A stretch of DNA of 64,000 bases from Epiperipatus broadwayi (GCA_028023455.1 JAQFVV010001003.1:1-64000); one strand, 5' to 3'; numbered from the stretch's first letter, positions 11,691 through 24,506 are shown. Notes: generated from the letters alone by a model not told the origin. Translations and numbers: made by a program.

Positions 11691-14600
11691 GACAAAAGAA
11701 TCTATTCAGGAGAGTGTTCTGATATTATCTCTAAGCAATATAATCTTCGGCAGCAAATGTTACATAAAATATTATTAATCTAAATAAATCCTTTTAAGTA
11801 AGTCAGATTTCTTCATCAAAGTAAATCAGATATCATAATCAAGCAAAATACTTATTTCCTAAGTAATTAAAATGTCAGGCAAAATTATTATTTTTTAAGT
11901 AATTCACATCTCGAGCAAAATAATTCTTTCTAAAATAGTTGAAATTTCAGTGTTCTTGCTGCAATACTGTGTTTAATAAGCAGATATCATTTTATTCTTC
12001 TTTTTAAGTTCTTATATCAACAACGAATGTGATCCTAAAAAATGTTATTAATAAAAAAGATATGATCCCATCTTTGAGATAATATCTTAATACGTAACTA
12101 TTATATTTAAAATTAATAATAAAAACTCTTATAATAAAATAATTACAGAATACAAGGATTACATTCATAATAATGGGTACAAAATTCAAGCAATAGGTCC
12201 TCTTATAACCTTCAGCCAAAATCAGATAAAGCAATCATATCCATGGGTGACATCGTAACATCAACAATATAAAATTTAATAAAGTGACTTTTAGCATTGT
12301 CTGATTTCTGAGAATGCAGATGGTGATAATATAGATACAAATTCGAAAATGAATAATTAAAACAATATTTATTGATATGGATAAGTGACAAATATAATAA
12401 TAAAATTACTTTAATAAATTAAAAATTATAATTATCCAGGTTTAAAATAAACAATAAAAATACAATTGAATATAATATTAATAAATAAATGAGTAAATAA
12501 GTTTGATATGATATATTACAAATTCACAAAGCTCTCATATTTTAATAATCTCACTTTCAATTGCATATGCCCCTGTAGAAAATGCATTTAATAATTTTAA
12601 CCGATATTAATCTTACCATCCTTGGAACAAGATGATTTTGAAAAAAGATGTATAAATTTTAGATTCACATAAATAATTAAGTTTAAGTGTAAAATTATTC
12701 TATCGATGTTTTAAAAACACATTGGAAAAGCAGAGTTATCGTATCAACACTATTAATACTACTCTGATCTTATCAAGAGCACAAATAAAGGCATGGATGA
12801 TACCATGCATGACCTTCAAAATATTTCCAAAAGCCAGAATAAAGACATGGTTGGTATCATACATGACTTTAATTAAATCTCACCAAGTTAAACATCATAG
12901 CAGTTAAAAGAAGAGCAAAAAAATAACTTTAGAATAAACACTTATACAAGGGTATAATAAAAATTAGTACCTTGTCTGTAATCTTAAAATACGAGAATAA
13001 ATCATCAAAAAGGATTGCGTAAATATAACATTCTAGGCTAAATATCACTTAAGACATATAAAGCTCGCTGGCATAATAAAACAAACTATACAACTAGAGA
13101 TAATGCTATTATCTTTTGTAATAACAATAAATAAATGGTGCAAAACTGATAAAATATAGCAATCATTACAAAATATAGCTAGACATAAAAAATTGTGGCT
13201 AAACAATTTAGTAAGAAAAATTAACATTTGCTTCATGAATTCTTTCCTTTGATGTTGTAAATAATTCCATATGGAATTAATAAGATATAATCTAAAAATA
13301 TTATGAGAGCTAACGTAGGAGACATATTAAAATCCTACACAAATAATACATGAGGAAAATCTTTTACATAATGCATATATGAATAAATCTTAAGAACAAA
13401 ATATTTATATCATTTTACCACTTATTAATTAATTGTCTTTCAATCTTGGTTTTTCAATACTAGCTGACAACACAATAGCTCTAACAAAGACTTTTGATAT
13501 TTGAAGATTTTGCAGAATATTGACTATTAAATAGTAGCAAACAAATAATTAAAATCTGAAGTATGTAGAATATTAAGCACTGAAATTCCTGAAAACCCTT
13601 TCAAGTACAAATATAGTAATTTCTCTCAAAGCAATTTAATTATAAAATAATGAAATGAATATTAATAATAAGCATTATAGATTTTTCAAATAACCTGCAG
13701 ATATATGATATTATTTTCTTTGGAAATATAACTCAAAGCCTTGTGCAATAAAAATTAGTAAAGAGCAAATATATTTCTATTTAAACAATATGAAGTAATA
13801 CAAATGTTGTTGAATAACAAATGTCTTTATCATGAGCAGGGATTTCTTTTTAATAAATAATGCATTATAAAATGAAAAGCCGATTCCAGTAGGTACATAA
13901 TAACTTATATTTGTATATTTTTGACAATAAGTATTATTAAAAACAGTAAAGCATATCTATTAAATATAACAGACTTTTATTAGCAATGTGTAAATTGAAG
14001 TAATTACCAAGTTGATTTTTTATTATATTTTATCTTTAAAGACAGATAAAATATTTAGTATATGCGGGATTCAAACTGAGACTTTCACATGACCCACTAC
14101 TCTCAGTGCTATCTCTTTGCTGACCCCAATCCCACATATATTACATATATAAATGCAGGTTTAAGCTTTTACAATGTATAAAATATTTAGGTATAATTTT
14201 TATATTTTTTTACTAGAATAAAGTAAATATTTCCCAACAATATTCTATAACACAGATATTATTCATAGTAAAATGCATAAAATGATATTAATAAAAAATA
14301 GAGTCATATATTCCATAACCCCACTTCTTTTTTATGCATACAAATGATGTTTGTCCATCCATAAAAGTTTCATAGCAAGAAAGTATTTATAATAACTAAA
14401 ATATATCATATATCAATCTTCACAAATGGTAAAACAAGTCCTTCATTCTTGTCAGATAATATAGTGCAATAATAATTTGATTTATATTATTTTAAAATAT
14501 GTAGTCATACAATGAAATAGTTTTTTTAAAGCAAATGTTTATACATTTATAATTAAGATTTCATAACTCATTTACCAATTATAATGTCCTACAAGCTGAG

Positions 14601-16082
14601 CTGAAAGTTCTAATTTGATAATAAATAATCAAATTAAGCTAGGATGAGAACATTTATAAAGAATAGCAAAATTTAATATTTCGAAATATATTGTTTAGTA
14701 TTTCTTGTAGATTAAAACATATAAATTATTTTTAACCTATTGCAAAGTTATGAATAGTAATATAAAAATTCTGGTATTCAATAATGAAATTCTTCTTTTC
14801 TAAATAATTTAAGTATGTTTTAAACAAGTAAATTGGAAATTAGTGACAGTTATAGCAATATTTATGTCTTAAGTAGTTGTTGAAACAATACATTGCTTCT
14901 GTTATTATTTATATATTGTTGGAGATTACTAATGGTATTTAACTTTGGAGAAGTTTTGAAATAGTGATCAGGTAAAGCTAGAAAAATCTGAGTAGATGAT
15001 TATTTTTAATAAAATAAAAGGTAATTATAAAAAAAATACACTGGAGAATGCTTATTTAAAGTGATGAAGAGTGAAGATGAAGTGTGTAAAATACATGAAG
15101 TCAGGGTTTAAATATGATAAGTCATGTGATCACTATTTAAGTATATGATTGACAATGGCATGTAAACTACTAATAGATATGACCTAATTAAGCCGAGAAG
15201 TCAAATCTACTTAAATATAATTTCAATTAATTATTGTCTGGAAAAATTAAAGCTACCAGATAACACTATCTATGCATCATATTATACATCTTAGAAATTA
15301 TTTGTTAAAATGAAAATTGTAATTAAACCATACTTCAAATGCTTGTGCTGAAGTTAGAAATATCAAAATTAAATATTAGGCTTAGCACTTTCAAGGTGTT
15401 TTAACCTTGTATTCATTTCCAAAGAGTTAGAAATATTATGGTATTGCTGTTATAGCAATAAAAAAAATTGTCAAAACATTTTTTTTTTAAATTCTCAACA
15501 AAAAAATAGTATAAGATAAAAACTTTAAGTTATCTTTGAATATTATTTTTTTAAACTAGAAAGTACTTTAAATTGAAATTAACTACATACATACTCACAC
15601 ATACTAATTAAAAAAGAGGATTTAGAAATAAGTAAATTAAAGTTTCCTAGATAATTACTCTGATTCATAGAGGAATTGAGTATTATCCAACTAGCATTTA
15701 GAATTATATTTTTAAAATAAACTGTTAACTAATTAGTTACATTATTCAAACTCAGTAAATCATTTAAAACTGATTTAAATATCTAAAAGTTGAGTGTTTA
15801 TTTTATTGATAACTTAATCTGACATGAGAGTGCATGAGGATTCATAATATTTTAAGTAATAGTACATTATCAGAGTTCAACTTCTGATCTAACAATTTCT
15901 AATAAATATGTGGAACAACTGCATTGTGATATAATTATATCTTTCAATTATAATATGTTAACAATAAGTTATACTTTAAAATAACTACTTTATGGTTTAA
16001 TCCAACTATAACATTAAAATGAGCTTGACTGATAAGCTAAAATTATTCAGATTATTTAATTTACTTATATAAATGTATATTA
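11691..16082. other. Gene-free, A-rich stretch with a decayed tRNA-like piece
   Basis: No gene is supported. From about 11740 to 14000 the plus strand has clearly more A than T. A 40-base imperfect direct repeat (AAATAAAGGCATGGATG and AATAAAGACATGGTTGG) lies at about 12783-12870. At 14060-14160 a minus-strand tRNA-like head of family F (GATTCAAACTGAGACTTTCACATG) survives without its ribozyme. At 15815-15895 a piece is related to the small MITE at 47735-47850. Confidence 0.45.
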
Positions 16083-16140
16083 ACAGGCAAAACTCTCTAT
16101 ATATATTGCCACTGAGTGCAAGCTAGAGTAATCAAAGAAT
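16083..16140 (+). repeat. Family B pseudo-LTR remnant
   Basis: CAGGCAAAACTCTCTATATA and the following TTGCCACTGAGTGCAAGC match the outer ends of the family B repeats near 36560, 46800, 59880 and 60090. It borders the 3' side of the minus-strand PLE-B copy, which fits a terminal repeat of that element. Confidence 0.6.
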
Positions 16141-18015
16141 GCAAAAAAAAGTTCTAAATCTTGCTATCTTAAGCATAACTAGTAATTTTGATTTCAATTT
16201 ATATTTCCCGTTTTTGCAATGATTTGATTACTAATTTATAATTTAGGGAACTACTATATTTTGTAATAAATAAATCTAAATACTTAATGTTTTTGTTTTG
16301 TTCTTTATCAATGGTCTATTTCAAGCCATTATTCAATTTCTCCAAAAGCAAATTTATAGTATTGATATGTCCAGAATCAATACATCATCCACATATCTTT
16401 TGTAAATTATAATATCTTTAAAATTACAGTTCTGTAAAATTTTATTTTAATATGTAGACAAAACAAAATTGCAAACTTGTACAACATCAGGCAGAATGAT
16501 AAATCAACTTTTAGACATTTTATAATATCCCCCTTCATAAAAAGCAACAATGTTGTCATAAAAAATTGTAAAAAATCAATAACAAATTTTATAACATATT
16601 TACAAACCTTATTACTTTTTAATGCTTCTTCAATATTTTTTATGGAATCCAATCTGTCAACAGGTTCGTACATTTCTGTCACATCTAATGAAGCAATAAC
16701 ATTACCCTCATTAATCAGTATATTTTTAATTTTATCCATAAAATCAAAATATGAAGCAGTAGTATTTCCCCTAATCCTAAAATCTCTTGTAACAGCTTAC
16801 CAATATATTTAGATATTTGCTATATAAAAAAACCATAATTTGCAAAGAATTTCCTTTTTTATGTAATTTATATTTGCAAAAATACAAAGACATATAATGC
16901 ATGCAGTATATACATTATGGCACACATTATATATGGTTTTATTCTTACCATTTTTAAAAATATTGTTAATAATTTTTATTCTCTGACCATCCATATTATA
17001 TTCTTCCATAAAATAAAACATGTTTACCCATTTGCATTTTAACTTTCTCAATATGCTGACATTTCATCATTAAACACATCTGCAGACACAAATCTTTGTT
17101 CTAACAAATCATATTATCAGTTTTAAGCTTCTGTTCAAATTCTGAAATGTCATTTCCCATGAATTTTCATTTGAAATCACATTAAATTTATGACAATTAA
17201 TTTTCTTTATAATTTTATCAACAATATAACCTTCATCACTAATCATTTCAAATAAATTTTGAATAACTGCAGTTAGTTCCAAATTATAATCTTCCCATGT
17301 ACCACTGGAAAATTTAGCCCCATGACTTAACAGACTGACTGCAAAGTTCAAGTTAACTCAAGATTCCACTTTAAATAGTCTATTTCCCATATTTTTTTAT
17401 GGTAAAATTAAGTTTTTGCATTTTTTTTAGGTTAAAAAAAGTTCCGTAAGATGCTGCCCTCTCTTGAATTATTTTACAAGTAAAAAATCAATAATACTGT
17501 CATTAAAGATCCAACAAAAGGAGTACGTGGCCCCTTCTTGAATCTTATTGGCTGTTACATTTTGACAACAAAGAAAATAGTTTCAATAGCTGAAAAGTTA
17601 CAATTTCTTTTTGTTTCATTTTGAAAATGATAAACAAATGTTTTAGACCATTTTAAAAGTATTTTTCAACAAATTATAAATTATTTTGATAAAATATGGT
17701 AAAAATAAAATTAATTTAGGAAAATAGTTAAGAGTTTAGCAAAAATTATTTATTTTTCAGCACCGTAAAAAATCAGTCACAAAATATCAGCAAAAGTATT
17801 TAATTGGTGAGTAACGTTCGTTTTAAATTTCCCACTATCAAATATTTTTATAATTATCAATAAACATTTATTTTTGAAAAAACTTTCATTCACTTTTCTA
17901 ACTTTACAAATTATTAACTAAAGTGATTATAATATTAAAATATGAATATATTTTGATGCTTTAGTTATGAGTTGACCAATTAGAAGTTTAGAGTTTTATC
18001 TCATCCAGCCAATAA
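16141..18015 (-). mobile_element. Penelope-like element B, decayed copy
   Basis: Reading the minus strand there is a 5' leader (18015-17430), an N-terminal piece (17351-17109) and reverse transcriptase motifs (16810-16270), then a family B terminal-repeat remnant. The leader is homologous to 36930-37560: shared words include TTATTGG...TGAG, TAATTGG.CAACTCA, TTTCAAAAATAAAT and TTTTTTACTTGTAAAATAA followed by GAGGGCA.CATCTTAC. The copy carries frameshifts, stops and probably an internal deletion. Confidence 0.6.
16270..17351 (-). pseudogene. Penelope-like reverse transcriptase, broken
   Basis: The N-terminal part (17351-17109) reads Val-Asn-Leu-Asn-Phe-Ala-Val-Ser-Leu-Leu-Ser-His-Gly-Ala-Lys-Phe, like the conserved start of PLE proteins (NL..LSxxxxxLLSxGxKF). 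Further on, 16739-16600 reads VIASLDVTEMY, which fits reverse transcriptase motif A with its catalytic Asp. In another frame near 16390-16420 KRYVDDVLIL gives the YVDD catalytic box. The region between is frameshifted and the thumb and GIY-YIG parts are missing. It is a different lineage from PLE-A in this window. It would have copied RNA into DNA at the target site, but cannot be functional now. Confidence 0.6.
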
Positions 18016-18834
18016 AATTAATCCACAGTGAAATTAATATATATTTGTAAATCAAATGTATATACTGAATTTTGAAATGTCCTATACCTATATTATTTAA
18101 ATTATGCCATATATTTATTATTTCAGTCACATTTCTCTTCTAAATAAAACAAAATCAAATTTTAGGACTACACTGAAAAGGAAATATAAATTTATATCAC
18201 ATTACAATACTAGCCAAAAAACAAAATTTCATTTAAATTTGTTTACAACCATGGTTTTATCTATTAACAAATAGATATATTCCTATGGCACTAACCAACT
18301 TTAGAGACAGTAAGATAATAGACATTGTAGTCATTGAATCATCTATAACATTCTCCTGTGGGGAGAGTTTGTACATGGCATTACTATTGGTGTTTGCTGT
18401 TTATATCTAATGTAAATATACTTGATGTTATATATGTGTAAAAAAATTATATAGTTTGCTATTGTTAATATGGAATTTCATGACATTAAACATTATAAAA
18501 TGAGATTTGCATGTATCTAAATACTTTGATCTTTATAGTGAACGGAATTATCATCAGAACCATGTTGGGTGGGAGGAGGGAGCAATAAACTATGAAAAGA
18601 CTTAAAATAGTGTTAGGAGGATGAAATTTCTAAATATATTCTTTCTTACAATTGGATATGTAGTCATTAGAAATAAATATATTACAATAACAAAAGAAAA
18701 ATCACATGGTATGTTTTAATTGTTCCTATAATAAACATCATATATAATTTTCCACAGTCTCTGGATTGGTTCATGCCATAGATTATTCAGTTTTTGCTCA
18801 ATCTATGGTAGACAATATCACTATTTGTATTTTT
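18016..18834. other. AT-rich stretch without recognised feature
   Basis: No gene, RNA or repeat structure is supported here. Confidence 0.5.
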
Positions 18835-19145
18835 ATATTGGTTATTTCCATCATCTAATATATGTGTTGAATGTCTTTAGAAAAATTCAATTTTATTTAA
18901 ATATTTCAAATACATTCAACTGTTAGTAATATCACAGCAAACAGATTAATATATGCACTAACTGTTAGTAATGTAAACAAGTTAGTATATGCACAACATT
19001 TTGAGAGGTATTATTCTCTCCTCTTCTTCAGGTGTTGCTGGTATGACCAGTGACAATACTAGCATGGGATCCAAATCTGGGTCCTTAGATTCTTGATTAT
19101 TAAATTTTAAGGTAACACTCTAACCAACTGAGCCATCCTGCATAA
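18835..19145 (-). mobile_element. Family G tRNA-like SINE with hammerhead core
   Basis: On the minus strand the element starts with a tRNA-like head (TGCAGGATGGCTCAGTTGG A box; the B box is decayed to TTTGGATCC). A ribozyme-like core follows at 19040-18991, then a tail containing ATTACTAACAGTT words and ending in GATGGAAATAACCAATAT. It matches 22702-23030 and 49587-50020. Confidence 0.65.
18991..19040 (-). ncRNA. Hammerhead-like core, family G
   Basis: CTGAAGA is followed by a five-pair stem II (AGAGG...CCTCT), then CAAAATGTTGTGC. The three family G copies read ACATT, ATGTT and ATATT at the same place, which suggests an ancestral CGAAACGTT with CpG decay. G12 is A here, so activity is unlikely. 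Confidence 0.5.
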
Positions 19146-20397
19146 CGTTATAAATTAAAATATTATAATAATACAAACAAATAAAAATATACTTATAAAA
19201 GTAATTGACTTCACTAACTTCCAATATTAATTAGATGAAACTGATTTAACTCCACAAAATAACATTATAAATGCAGAAAATATGCATGAATAAACCCATA
19301 AAGTTAAACCATCAGTGATGCAAACTGAATTGAAGTTTTAAATAAATTTAAATAACTGTGGTGTAAAAATTAATGTGAAATATTAACTCATCATAACTGA
19401 ACTGCTTATTTCCAAAATTATACCTTTGTAAAATTTAAGTGTTTTGTATTAATAAAATATTAATATGGTTTTGAATATCTTTATATTTATGAACTTTAAT
19501 ATTTACTTTTTTTTTATAATGAGTACTGTAGTATAGATGCACATATGTGTCAATGTCTCATGATATCTTTCATGTGCATGTGTGAGAGTGCTTACATAGA
19601 ACAATTATGACTTAAATGTGTGTTCACTTTCATGTATATCTTCATGTTTAACACCTGGTAGAATTAAACACAAAACACAATCAATGAAAATGAACCAAAT
19701 ATGATACATAATATTAAAATGCATGTGAACATGTAATGATAATTAAATCTATGTCCTCATCTTCATCTGCAATAACTAATGTATTTTTATTAAAATATAG
19801 TTGTGTACAATTAATCAGTGCTTGTAAAATACAATGTTAAAATATTTATTTTGTTTTAATGATATAAATATTTTGATCTTAAGAGAAACAACAGAGAGAT
19901 AACATTGAGTGTGTCATTAGGAAAAAAATAGTCTCTACATCCATATATTAAAGAACTCGAATTGCAAGGAAAAATTATTAAGAAAAAAAGAAGTATGTTT
20001 ATCGTTTTAGCATTAAAAAAAAATGAAGGAAAGTAAATCATTTTATTTCAGTTTACATTTAATCAAAAAAAAAAAAAAACATTTTATCAAAATAAATATT
20101 TGGCATTTACAGTTGGATTTCAAAAAACAACTAGAAATGGTAAAAAGCTTTAGTATAGTTTGACTGATAGATTTAGCACTTAAAATAATATTATCAGTTA
20201 CCAAAAATGTTGCACTCTATATGAGTGAGTCCAATAGATTGATAAAATAAACAAACAGATTGTTTATTGTTACATTTTTCAGCCTGAAATCAATTCAAAT
20301 ATCTTTAATAGTTAAATCTATTCTTTACATATATTTGTTAAAGCCATATTAATTACAGGAGTTACAAATTTAAATATTATTTAATATTTTTTAATAT
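19146..20397. other. AT-rich stretch without recognised feature
   Basis: No gene is supported. An A-run lies near 20067-20079. A TGTGTG-like segment lies at 19540-19640. Confidence 0.5.
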
Positions 20398-20480
20398 GTC
20401 AAATGCGGCGACCGGAAAGCGACTCCAGCCAGCTGCTTGGAAGGCAGCTATGCTAACTATTAGGCCACCAACGCTTGACA
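20398..20480 (-). mobile_element. SINE-1 copy, diverged
   Basis: The minus strand reads TGTCAAGCGTTGGTGGCC..., a tRNA-like A-box region (GGTGGCCTAATAGTTAGC) and a diverged B-box region, ending in TTTGACA. It is about 83 bp and more diverged than the copy at 20982. Confidence 0.65.
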
Positions 20481-20757
20481 ATATTATTTAATAATTTTAT
20501 CCAAGAAAGACAGATTTGTCATAAATAACTGAATGTCATAAACATATGTTTTTCAATTTTATTTTTCATCACAAACTTATGTGACACTATAGAAGTATTT
20601 AAAATGTTAACTTATAAATATTATTAATTATAGATACAGTGCAGTTATGCCTTTACGTGACAGTAGAAAAGTAATTAAATATTAGTTATTTTAATAATCT
20701 CCATACTTCCTCTTTCTTTTTTACTCTTCATATAAATAAAGATACAATAAAAGACAA

Positions 20758-20824
20758 ATGACCTCCAAGATGCATTTCATGCTGAACCAGCGCTAATCAG
20801 CTGGCCCAGGTCATTATCTCTCAT
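20758..20824 (-). ncRNA. Hammerhead ribozyme, family F, unit 1
   Basis: Outer stem I ATGACC/GGTCAT and inner CCAG/TTGG enclose CTGATTA (G8 changed to T), stem II closing around GGTTCA, intact GAAA, self-complementary stem III ATGCAT and cleavage C at 20769. The G8 change should abolish catalysis. Confidence 0.7.
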
Positions 20825-20981
20825 ATATATCTTTATTACATGAAGAGTATTTATCTATGGCAAATTGTCACTTCTTTATTTACAACCGCCAAACTTGTTC
20901 CACTCACAACCTCGACTTCGTACATTTTTGATAAACCTAACTATGTTTCTCATTAATTATTTATTAAACTAGAGTTTTTCT

Positions 20982-21090
20982 TCTGTCTTGCATTGGTGGT
21001 CGAGAGGTCAGTGTGACTGCCTTGCACTTGCAGGCAGTTGCCCGGGTTGCGGGTTCGCGTCCCGGCCGATGCTATGACACTTAAAAAAAA
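20982..21090 (+). mobile_element. SINE-1, young insertion with 16-bp duplication
   Basis: A ~100-bp tRNA-derived SINE. It has an A-box-like TGGTCGAGAGG, a B box GGTTCGCGTCCC near 21051-21062, the 3' end GGCCGATGCTATGACAC and an A-rich tail. The target duplication AAACTAGAGTTTTTCT is present at 20966-20981 and 21091-21106 without mismatch, so this insertion is recent. It interrupts the family F tandem repeat. RNA polymerase III transcription from the internal promoter and mobilisation by a LINE are expected from the class. Confidence 0.85.
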
Positions 21091-21273
21091 AAACTAGAGT
21101 TTTTCTCTAGCACAGATATAAACTTTAATCCATTCTGAAGATTATTATATCTTATTTTTACACACACATGGCTTTTCACCTCCCTTCTTGTATGTGTATT
21201 ATCGATTATTTTAATAATCTCCATACTTCTTATTTCTTTTTTATTCTTCATATTAATAAAGATATAAAACAAA

Positions 21274-21330
21274 TGACCAGCAAGATGCATTTCATGCTGA
21301 ACCTGCACTCATCAGTTTGCCCACGTCACC
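21274..21330 (-). ncRNA. Hammerhead ribozyme, family F, unit 2, intact core
   Basis: CTGATGA, stem II TGC-AGGTTCA-GCA, GAAA, palindromic stem III ATGCAT and cleavage C (complement of 21284) are all present. Stem I pairs TGAC/GTCA outside and GCAA/TTGC inside, with one extra A before the core. Cleavage would fall between 21284 and 21283 on the minus strand. It is one of the best preserved copies. Confidence 0.75.
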
Positions 21331-21345
21331 AGCTCTCATGAAAAT

Positions 21346-22700
21346 CGTATTTTCTTTATTTATATTTAATTTTCAATTTTACATATTAAAGTAGATGTAT
21401 TGAAAATATTGATTTATAAATAACACCCAAAACATCACAATTTTTTTTATCTTTTTAAAAAAAGATAACCCAAAAAATAATCTGTGCTTCAACACATTAC
21501 AGTACCTACTTATTAGCTCAGCAATGAGATATCACATTTGTATTATTCTCGTAATAATTTTCTAATCTTGCAATCTCGGAAAATAATGTCTACATGGGAA
21601 CTTCAGAATAACTTCATCGATCAATTAAAGATTTATTTGGAAAAACAATGAACTATAATTTTATTTACTGGAAATCATACTAACATCTACCAACATGCAT
21701 TTACGTTTTTTGTGAAAAATTATCTTCCACCATGTAAACTTATAAAGATTTTTAAAAAAAAAAACCACCACATATAATCTTCATTTAATGAAACTGAAAC
21801 AAACACACATTTATGTTTTTTTTTTTGCCAAAAAAATGATTTTCCAGCAATTAAACTTTTAACAATCATTCAAGTGGTAAACAAACAAAAAATAATATAA
21901 TCATGCAATTCTGACGTTTTACAAAATATAGTTTTTTAGTGTCACTGCAGCAGACAGAATTTTCTTACCTCAAATCATGTTCTTTTATAAATGGCTACTC
22001 TCTTTCACAATCCTAAATCAAGCAGTGTCATTGTTTATCCAAACTGTGGACGTAATGTGTGACAACATGGCCATTTTTCTAAACTTTTTGTGAGAGCAGG
22101 ATGCCATAGTTTTGAAAATAGTGGACTGCATCATTCTTTGAAGTGGACAGTTCCCAAATTTTAATCATTCAATTTTGAAAAAAAAACCAGACATATTAAT
22201 TTTGGCAAAAACTGAAAAAGGATAGTAAATTGGGTGTGCATGTTATTTTTGCCAAATCATTGATTACTCATGCTGGCATTCTTTTATGACACTGCAGCAA
22301 AATACAAAACTTAAAATTAGCAGTAAATCCAACATTTTGATTAATAAATTTTTCTTCATTGGGATATTATCTATTATTCACTTACAAATTGAAAAACACT
22401 TGCATGAACACAAACTGATGATTAGATGAGAGAAAGTGGATGTAATTATGGTAGCAGACCATGTATGTACCAATGAACATATGTTCAATTGGGAAAATAC
22501 ACAAATATTGGATAAAGAAATGGCACAAATAAGAAAATTTAAAGAAACTGCTCACATAACAATGGCTAAAAATCTCATAAAACAACTTAGTGTGATTATA
22601 CATAGTGTATGAAAACCATAATCAACTTTCCTCTTAGGAAAAAAAGGAGAAATATGGAGGAACCTCATAGATAAGTATATAAAATTACTACAGACTTGAA
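21346..22700. other. AT-rich stretch without recognised feature
   Basis: No gene is supported. The frame at 22382-22603 on the minus strand has no recognised motif. Confidence 0.45.
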
Positions 22701-22701
22701 A

Positions 22702-23030
22702 TAGGCAGAATGGCTCAGTTGGTTAGAACATTACCTTAAAATTCAATATTCAAGAATCTATAGGTCCATATTCGAATCCCATGCTAGTACTGTCACTGGT
22801 TAGGCCAGCATCACCTGAAGAAGAGGGAGAATACCTCTCAAAACATTGTGCATATACTAACATGTTTGATGTGCCATTACTAGCAGTTGAATGTATTTGG
22901 AATATTTAAATAAAGGTTACCTTTTTCTAAAGACATTCAATACTCATATTAGATGATAGAAATAGTCCAATATAAAAATACAACTAGAACACCATCATCA
23001 CAATCCTTCAGGAAAACACTAATTCATTTC
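22702..23030 (+). mobile_element. Family G tRNA-like SINE with hammerhead core
   Basis: The tRNA-like head GCAGAATGGCTCAGTTGG (A box at 22711-22722) and ATTCGAATCCC (B box at 22770-22780) precede a ribozyme-like core at 22807-22853. One ATTACTAGCAGTT word and a common 3' tail (AGATGATAGAAATAGTCCAA, ACACCATCATCACAA) follow. It is homologous to 18835-19145 (inverted) and 49587-50020. The combination of a polymerase III head and a hammerhead resembles schistosome Sm-alpha SINEs. Confidence 0.7.
22807..22853 (+). ncRNA. Hammerhead-like core, family G
   Basis: CAC before and GTG after the core can form inner stem I. CTGAAGA (22815-22821) leads into stem II AGAGG...CCTCT, then CAAAACATT in place of an inferred CGAAACGTT. 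G12 is replaced by A. Confidence 0.5.
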
Positions 23031-24506
23031 CTATGTAGAAGGCTGTAAATATGTATAATATGGTCTTTATATACATATCTTTGTGCCAATGATTTTCATA
23101 TCTTCTGGACTATTATGTAATGGCCCAAATTGCTATATTATCTGTGATTTCATATTAGATTACATTGTGACCACTGTCAATATAAAATAGATGCACAAAT
23201 GTGTAATCTAAAATGAAACAACAAAGCATCAGTTTGATCAATGATGTTATTCAAGATTGGATTGAAAATTGAACTCAGATATATCTAAAGCTTTTCAAAT
23301 GCTTGGTATAGCTAACTTCTACTTGTTTTATAACTATTTTTGAGGCATCAATGTATATTCAAATGTATAACAAACTATGAATACAGTATAACAAATCATT
23401 CCACATATTGGAGCAAATAATCTTCTATGCTTAATTTAAACAGCAGCCCAACTTCTATCAAACCCTACATTAAAATCATCATTTACTATACTTCTTCCTG
23501 GTGCTATAATATCCATTTTAACAAATGATCTTATTCTCAGCTAATTATCAAGTGAATGCTTTATGAATATTCTGTTTGTTTTGTAAAAGGAAAACTAATA
23601 GTCTCATATTGAAGCAGTGTTTTTAAAGTGTGGAATGATTGCCATTTACTTAAAATTTTATTTTGGATTATTTCTATCATCTTAGGTAAATTTCAATTTT
23701 GTTTGTAATTTTACTAACGCAGTCAATCTTTAATAATAGTATAGAGGTTAGTATAAAACACAAAAAAATGTTTTTGTTGGTCTGATTCATGACAGTATTA
23801 TTATGGAAATTCAACAAGTGAGCTTCATTCATGGATACTAAATTAAAGGTTATGCTCTAACAAAAACACAACAGTCACTAAAAATTTTATATTCTTGTTT
23901 ATGAGGGTCCTCTTGATTTGTATTTTATTTCATCTTAAGGACACATTAATGGGTGTTTTCAACATCATAATAGTCATTATCACATGACTAGCTTTTTAAG
24001 ATAATCATTTTCATTATTTCCCTTTATCAATATTCTTAACTTTTCTCTATGAAGTATTTTATTACTGGTATATGCATGGTTCGATAATTTAGACTTATCT
24101 ATTTTTTTTTTCCTTTCCAATAAATAAAGACAGGAAAGGTACTCCATAAATAATAGTATGTCGTAATATATAAAAAGCACTCATTAATATCCATTTTAAA
24201 AGATAAAAAAATAAAACAATCACATATATAAGTATATAATATTTCTAAGAATTGTTGTCTTTAACAAATTAACCTAATTTAAAAAGAACACCAACTTAAA
24301 TTGCCTATTCTACAACCAAAATATCACCAGTTGATTTCTCACTCTGTCCTAGCGGAATGCATTAAAAAAAGTATAAAGTTTTATTTTTTTACGAAATCAT
24401 TTAACAATTAAATTAGACAGGGGAAAATAATCCACTATATCAATACAAGACAGATAAATAAATAAACATAGATATGAGCAAAAGATAAAAGTATAATGAT
24501 GTCAGT
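23031..24506. other. AT-rich stretch, one doubtful coding trace
   Basis: No clear gene. The minus-strand frame at 23980-24180 ends DKSKLSNHAYTSNKILHREK, which faintly recalls the C-terminal half of PLE GIY-YIG domains (KSKLxxHxxxxxHxIxW). The flanks give no support. Confidence 0.3.

Larger units (their letters stand above)
20686..21345 (-). mobile_element. Family F tandem hammerhead repeat, two units
   Basis: TTATTTTAATAATCTCCATA occurs at 20686 and again at 21206, and the two following ~140 bp align closely. The 520-base spacing becomes about 395 once the SINE-1 insertion and its duplication (125 bases) are removed. Each unit carries one minus-strand ribozyme. Tandem ~400-bp units with ribozymes match the known structure of PLE pseudo-LTRs and retrozymes. 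Confidence 0.65.

Noticed and set aside
12722-12907. Frame with an internal peptide repeat (AWMIPCMTF / TWLVSYMTL)
   Set aside because: It reflects a two-copy 40-base DNA repeat in AT-rich sequence and has no other coding signal.
23980-24180. Minus-strand frame with DKSKLSNHAYTSNKILH resembling a GIY-YIG C-terminus
   Set aside because: Only one short segment fits; neither the GVY/YIG half nor the downstream KEA box is visible, so it was not called a PLE.
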